64,000 bases of DNA from SAR324 cluster bacterium (GTDB lineage: Bacteria; SAR324; NAC60-12): positions 183,272 through 247,271 of the forward strand of contig JANQJU010000057.1 in the NCBI GenBank assembly GCA_028281495.1, read 5' to 3'. Positions 59,410 through 64,000 of the stretch are shown here, one piece after another. A model generated the notes under the pieces. That model saw only the letters and a list, made by a program, of their open reading frames with translations. It made no database searches and was not told the origin of the DNA. Each line of letters begins with the position of its first letter. Position 1 is the first letter of the stretch. The position numbers were made by a program, and so were the translations under genes.

Positions 59410-61586
59410 ATGCGTTGGCTTGTTTTGCTGGGGTTTTGTTTGAACTTGAGTGTTTCAAGCAGTGGGGCGACGCCCCAAGCCGAATTGTTTTTGCAGATGG
59501 GACATTCCTTTGATGTCTTGTCTGTAGCCTTTAGCCCCGATGGGAAAATGCTCGCTTCTGGCAGCTTGGATAAAACCGTCAAACTCTGGAACGTCGAAGA
59601 CGGAAAACTCCTCAACACGCTCGCCGAACATGTCGAGCAAGTCAATTCTGTGGCTTTTAGCTCCGAGGGGAAACTACTCGCTTCCGGAAGTCACGACAAC
59701 ACCGTCCAACTTTGGAACCTTGAAGACGGGACCCTCCTCAACACGCTCAACGGACATACTTCGATTGTCTTTTCCGTGGACTTTAGCCCCAATGGGAAAA
59801 CACTCGTGTCCAGCAGCTTGGATAAAACCGTCAAACTTTGGAACGTCGAAGACGGGACCCTCCTTAACACAATCAACGAACATGCCTCGATTGTCTGGTT
59901 TGTAGCCTTTAGCCCTGATGGAAAAATAATCGCATACAGCATCGGTAACACCGTCCAACTTTGGAGCGTCGAAACTGGGACCCTCCTCAATACGCTCGTC
60001 GGCATACCTCGACAGTTTGGTCCGTAGACTTTAGCCCCGATGGGAAAATAATCACTTCTGGAAGCTCTGATAACACCGTCAAACTCTGGAACGTCGAAGA
60101 TGGAAAACTCCTCAACACACTCAATGATCATACCTCACCAGTCCGATCCGTGACCTTTAGCCCCGATGCAAAAATGCTCGCCTCGGGCAGTGACGATAGC
60201 ACCATCAAACTGTGGAACGTCAAAGACGGAAAACTCCTCAACACGATCAACGAACTCTCCTTTGAAATCTTGTCTTTGGCTTTTCATCCCAATGGAAAAA
60301 TAATCGCCTCCAACAGTAACGATAACACCGTCCAATTCTGGAACGTCGAAGATGGAAAACTACTCAACACGATCAACGGACATGCCTCGGCAGTCAGGTC
60401 TGTAGCCTTTAGCCCTGATGGAAAAATAACCGCCGCTGGCATCGATCACACCATCAAACTCTGGAACACCGAATCAGGAACGCTCCTTAACACGCTCAAC
60501 GAACATGCCTCCTGGGTCTGGTCTGTAGCCTTTAGCCCCGATGGAAAAATAATCGCCTCCGCAAGCTACGACAAAACCGTCAAACTCTGGAACGTCGAAT
60601 CGGGAACACTTCTCCAAACCCTCCCTGCACATGCCTCGATTGTCTGGTCCGTGGACTTTAGTCCCGATGGAAAAATGCTCGCTTCCGGAAGTTCCGACAA
60701 AACCGTCAAACTCTGGAACGTCGAAGACGGGACCCTCCTCAACACACTCAACGGACATACCTCGGGAACCAGATCGGTGGCCTTTAGCCCCGATGGAAAT
60801 ATGCTCGCCTCTGGCAATTCCGATAACACCATCCAACTCTGGAACATCGAAGACGGGACCCTTCTCAACACACTCAACAAACATTCTCGGGTCGTCCGGT
60901 CTGTGGCCTTTAGTCCCAATGGAAAAATACTCGCCTCCGGAAGCTTGGACAAAACCGTCAAACTCTGGAACGTCGAGACCGGAACCCTTCTCAACACACT
61001 CAACGAAAATTCCTCGTTAGTTCGGTCGGTAGTCTTTAGCCCCGATGGAAAAATACTCGCCTCCGGCCATTACGATGGCACTATCAAACTCTGGAACGTC
61101 GAAGACGGGACCCTCCTCCACACCTTCTCCGAACATTCCTCTGATGTCTTGTCGGTGGCCTTTAGCCCCGATGGAAAAATGCTCGTCTCCGGAAGTTACG
61201 ATAACACTATGAAGCTATGGGATATTCCTATGCAACGTTCTCAGATGACCTTGGTTGCCCTGCGCGGAAACGAATGGTTGGTCTACCACCCCCAAAAGCT
61301 CTACTACCATGCCTCCTCACAAGGTGATGAATACGCGACCATTCGTTTTAACAAGGAATGGCGTTCGTCATATCCTTTGGAATGGTATCGAGATGTGCTC
61401 AAACGCCCCGATGCCGTACAAGCCTGGGCAACCCCACAACCCGAAATTGACCCCCAACCCCTCCGATTGTGGTGGTTGACAGGGGGACAAGCCCAACTGA
61501 TGCGAGGCAGTTTCGGATTGGTGGGGTTGGTTGGGATTGGATTCGTAATGTGGTTTCTGTACCGCCGTAAAACCAACACCAAATAG
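59410..61586 (+). pseudogene. Exported WD40 beta-propeller protein with 14 repeats, split by a one-base deletion
   Basis: Combined, about 725 residues: a signal peptide (MRWLVLLGFCLNLSVSSSGA), 14 WD40 repeats of 42 residues (each with an FSPDGK...LASGS..DKTVKLWN core), a tail with RGNEWLVYHPQKLYYHAS, and one C-terminal membrane segment (GLVGLVGIGFVMWFLY) before a basic end. Fourteen repeats would make two seven-bladed propellers in the periplasm. The frame changes between 59998 and 60005. Other repeats read CGGACATACCTCG, but here one A is missing (CGGCATACCTCG at 60000-60011); restoring it joins the frames. GGAGG lies before ATG 59410. A sequencing error is an alternative to a true mutation. 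Confidence 0.82.
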
Positions 61587-61596
61587 ACCTCTTGCG

Positions 61597-61637
61597 AAGC
61601 ACCTCTCCTTCTCGAAAAATCCGTAGGGTTGAGCAAT
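61597..61637 (+). repeat. 41-bp dispersed repeat, copy 2 (terminator arm missing)
   Basis: Identical or nearly so to 42879-42919. The first stem arm and loop of the terminator are present, but the second arm (CCTACGGATTTTT) is replaced by unrelated sequence, so no complete hairpin forms. Confidence 0.9.
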
Positions 61638-61671
61638 AATTGCGATCTTGCCATTTGCAGGGTTCATCGCG

Positions 61672-63414
61672 TCATTGAGACACTGACAGTGGGATAACCC
61701 GATATCCTTGGTTGCCAAAGCAGTACACCAAATAACTGGCGATCTGGGTTTCGGGGGATTCTTGCTGCAAGGCCTGTTCGTAACTTTGCAATTGGTTCAT
61801 GTCTTCAGATAAAGCTTCGAAGGTTTCCAGGGTTTGCCCCGATTGGGTGAACTTCTGGTTCGACCAGTATTTGAACTCCACCAAAATCCGTTGTCCCGCA
61901 TAGACTGTCCCTGCTTTTCCAACGAATTCCAAATCGCTCCGCCCCCCTGGATAGGATCGCTCCACATGAAATAAAAAATATCCCGATAAGTAACGACGGC
62001 AAATTTCGTAAAAGGTCGTCCGGTAGAAATTTTCATTGATATGGGAGAAAACCGCTTCGGGCAACTGACGGATATAACGTTCCCAATAATCGGAAAACAA
62101 TGTGGAGAAATTGCAGGAGTTCACAAACCCTTCCATCATATCTTCATACCCAGAAGAGACGGTGATGTGGTGCAGTTCGTTGAAGTATTCGATAAAAAGG
62201 GTACGCATGTTTAGGTTCGGAAGTCTCATCCGAAAATCATTGTAACGCGTCAACATCCCTAAGTAGAAAAATGAGAGGGGAAAGAAATCGGGTTCGAAGA
62301 AGCGTTGCATATCGAACTTTTCGATCAATTGAATGTCATCGTAACCAATTTCATTCTTCCATAAAACTTGATCTACAAAGTTTTCAGTGAGCTGGGGATT
62401 CGAACCGGTCAGTCGACGAATCCAACTGATATCGGTTTTGAGATTCACATCGGTCAGATGCTTGGGGGGAGCACCAAACCGAGTCAAGTGCCGAAGAAAG
62501 TAAAACAGAATGGAGGAGTTGTATAATTTGGGTCCCGCTGTCCGCGAAAAATGGTAGCCGTTGTAATGGGTTTGTAGGAGGGCTTCAATTTCGGATCGAT
62601 CTTCTAAGGGGAGTGAGAAATCACTATAAACTTCATCCAGGAGTTGATCTACTTCGGCTTGGGTAAAGCCTAGCATGCCTTCAAATTCGGGATCTAAGGT
62701 CAAAAAGTCTGCAATATTGTAGCCGGAAGCCAATTCATCAATGATGATCGGGAGCACCCCCGTGATGAAACAACGAACAATCGTCCCTTCCTTGATTCCT
62801 TCTTTCACAACTTTGAAAAACGATTTCAGAAACCCATCTTCACGGGTCAATTCGCGATAGAGCCGGTCATCGCGGGCCATGATCAATTGGTTCACAAAAT
62901 TGTCGTATTCGTCGATGATCACATACAATAAGGGCAATTCGTGATGGGAGACCATCTCTAGGATCTGAGCCAAGTTGATCATGCACGGTCGGCTTGCATC
63001 AAATGGAATCGTTCCGCCCGTCATTGCTTCGTAGCGCTGCAACACGGTGGCAAGACGCATGTTCACGATTTGGTGAAAATTCTTTTCCAATTGCTGGATC
63101 TGTCTCGACGGCGGCACTGTGGAAAAATCGAGCGACAGCACCACATACGAATTGTGCCCCGGTGTGGGGTTGCGACCAATCGCAGTATGGCCAAATAGTG
63201 CTTCAAAGGCCTCGGCATATCGCTGGTCATAATAATACTGAAGGGTCGTACACCACAATGATTTCCCAAATCGTCGAGGCCTCAAAAATACAGGGCTGTG
63301 AAATGCCTCCATCCGACGGATGTATTCGGTTTTATCCACATAGTATCCATACTCAGTCACCAAACTCTTATAATTGGCGACCCCATATGGAATCCGTTTC
63401 TTCGAGAGGGTCAT
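61672..63414 (-). CDS. AAA-ATPase-like/PD-(D/E)XK protein (DUF1703 type)
   Basis: A 580-residue protein of the family with an N-terminal ATPase-like domain and a C-terminal nuclease-like domain. MTLSKKRIPYGVANYKSLV and YYVDKTEYIRRMEAF open the protein. FLRPRRFGKSLW near residue 46 is the reduced P-loop of this family, and VIIDEYDNFVNQL near 163 the Walker B. The C-terminal SDLEFVGKAG and ILVEFKYWSNQ near 512-530 give D...E-x-K of PD-(D/E)XK. AAAGGAAGG precedes ATG 63414. It lies between two WD40 paralogues on the opposite strand. These proteins are multicopy in many large genomes with unknown function; a distinct relative is at 38229. Confidence 0.9.
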   Translation of the reverse strand: MTLSKKRIPYGVANYKSLVTEYGYYVDKTEYIRRMEAFHSPVFLRPRRFGKSLWCTTLQYYYDQRYAEAFEALFGHTAIGRNPTPGHNSYVVLSLDFSTVPPSRQIQQLEKNFHQIVNMRLATVLQRYEAMTGGTIPFDASRPCMINLAQILEMVSHHELPLLYVIIDEYDNFVNQLIMARDDRLYRELTREDGFLKSFFKVVKEGIKEGTIVRCFITGVLPIIIDELASGYNIADFLTLDPEFEGMLGFTQAEVDQLLDEVYSDFSLPLEDRSEIEALLQTHYNGYHFSRTAGPKLYNSSILFYFLRHLTRFGAPPKHLTDVNLKTDISWIRRLTGSNPQLTENFVDQVLWKNEIGYDDIQLIEKFDMQRFFEPDFFPLSFFYLGMLTRYNDFRMRLPNLNMRTLFIEYFNELHHITVSSGYEDMMEGFVNSCNFSTLFSDYWERYIRQLPEAVFSHINENFYRTTFYEICRRYLSGYFLFHVERSYPGGRSDLEFVGKAGTVYAGQRILVEFKYWSNQKFTQSGQTLETFEALSEDMNQLQSYEQALQQESPETQIASYLVYCFGNQGYRVIPLSVSQ

Positions 63415-63717
63415 GGCCTTCCTTTGTTTATTGGCAATATCTGTGGTTTCGGTTGCTATCTTTCCAGTGACACAACTTTGTAAGATCCATCTTTTAAGAA
63501 AAATGACCTTACACGGCTCCTAGTCTATCACAGGAAGCTGCATCGAATACACTGTCTTGGCTATCCAAAAAACCATCAATAATATGCTTGTGACAAACCT
63601 TGTCCGTGAGCTTAACGCTACTACTTGATTCTCTCCCCTGAATTCGCTAGATTTTTCTTCGCAGTCCAAACACCACACCCCCTTGCCTTTTCACCCTTTC
63701 TACCGGGAGAGACTTTC
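63415..63717. other. Divergent promoter region between ATPase and second WD40 gene
   Basis: 303 bp without a gene. The last 70 bases, just before the WD40 start, resemble the sequence before the first WD40 gene (59340-59409), including CACCA and CCTTGCCTTTTC, so promoter and leader were copied with the gene. Confidence 0.6.
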
Positions 63718-64000
63718 ATGCGCTGGTTTGTTTTGCTGGGGTTATGTCTGAACTTGAGCGTTTCAAACAGTGGGGCCGCTCCCCAGGCTGAATTGTTTTT
63801 GCAGGTGGGACATTCCTCTTGGGTCCGGTCCGTGGACTTTAGCCCCGATGGAAAAATACTCGCCTCCGGCAGTTCCGATAACACCGTCAAACTCTGGAAC
63901 GTCCAAGACGGAAAACTACTCAACACCCTCGACGAACATGCCTCGACAGTCTGGTCCGTGGACTTTAGCCCCGATGGAAAAATACTCGCCTCCGCCAGTT
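63718..64000 (+). CDS. Exported WD40 protein, second paralogue (cut by window end)
   Basis: The first 94 codons of a gene that continues past the window. The signal peptide (MRWFVLLGLCLNLSVSNSGA) and the first repeats (VDFSPDGKILASGSSDNT, VDFSPDGKILASAS) are nearly identical to those at 59410. The leader sequence is also conserved. A GGGAGA ribosome-binding site precedes ATG 63718. This copy is intact so far and is presumably the functional partner of the frameshifted one. The number of repeats cannot be seen. Confidence 0.88.
   Translation, partial: MRWFVLLGLCLNLSVSNSGAAPQAELFLQVGHSSWVRSVDFSPDGKILASGSSDNTVKLWNVQDGKLLNTLDEHASTVWSVDFSPDGKILASAS

Noticed and set aside
1..64000. tRNA or rRNA genes
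   Set aside because: Reading the spacers on both strands shows no cloverleaf-like or rRNA-like sequence.

Overview
The window looks like chromosome of a Gram-negative bacterium. It carries LPS-type genes (a KdsB-like CMP-sugar synthetase, GmhB, CDP-sugar enzymes), lipobox and signal-peptide proteins, a MacB-like tripartite exporter and an ilvY/ilvC pair arranged as in gammaproteobacteria. G+C is close to half by eye. Several multi-copy accessory families suggest a large, repeat-rich genome: WD40 propellers, four different PD-(D/E)XK proteins, and a NACHT/KAP-type NTPase. The species cannot be named from the sequence. The ketol-acid reductoisomerase is of the plant-like long form, which is unusual.

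Region 1 (1-27345) is a surface-glycan locus, almost all on the + strand and tightly packed, with several ATGA overlaps. It starts inside a carbamoyltransferase with an SxtJ-like membrane protein. Next comes a compact seven-gene cassette (707-6737): HpcH/HpaI aldolase, 2-hydroxyacid dehydrogenase, divergent KdsB, Gfo/Idh oxidoreductase, radical SAM/SPASM protein, PLP aminotransferase and GNAT acetyltransferase. It looks like a dedicated route to an amino/acyl sugar acid activated as a CMP derivative, and I do not recognise it as a described pathway. A large GT-B-like surface-carbohydrate protein follows, then a CDP-deoxysugar set (rfbG, an inositol-monophosphatase-like phosphatase, rfbF, an epimerase), then glycosyltransferases, methyltransferase, 2OG-oxygenase, asnB, two SGNH-hydrolase paralogues bracketing a UDP-GlcNAc 2-epimerase, wlbA, a GT-C mannosyl/arabinosyl-type transferase and a last GT4. 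One lipoprotein gene (18162-19214) breaks the block on the opposite strand.

Region 2 (27358-42184) is mixed housekeeping. It holds a repeat-bearing coiled-coil protein, a methyltransferase, a small lipoprotein, an 804-residue protein of unknown function 12 bp ahead of modABC, ilvY/ilvC with a candidate operator, a YigZ protein, an ATPase-nuclease fusion, gmhB, a TlpA-like thioredoxin and an SDR lacking the usual catalytic Tyr/Lys.

Region 3 (42525-47355) is accessory and decaying. It holds a small secreted protein with a strong terminator, a PD-(D/E)XK protein between two copies of a 61-bp dispersed repeat, a remnant of a DUF2887 gene, and a broken NACHT/KAP NTPase gene with an ATA in place of the start and an internal SLYR repeat.

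Region 4 (47356-55844) is one operon: periplasmic adaptor, ABC ATPase, two FtsX-type permeases, a PQQ-like beta-propeller, a sigma-54 response regulator and a histidine kinase. It is a self-contained export system with its own two-component control.

Region 5 (55970-64000) has a 7TMR-DISM adenylate cyclase, an intact DUF2887 nuclease behind the third copy of the 61-bp repeat, an antitoxin remnant, a 14-repeat WD40 gene split by a one-base deletion, a DUF1703-type ATPase-nuclease and the start of a second WD40 paralogue.

A window-wide oddity is the frequency of short tandem duplications (17-38 bp, 2-5 copies) in spacers, several starting exactly at a stop codon so that the 3' end of the gene is repeated downstream.
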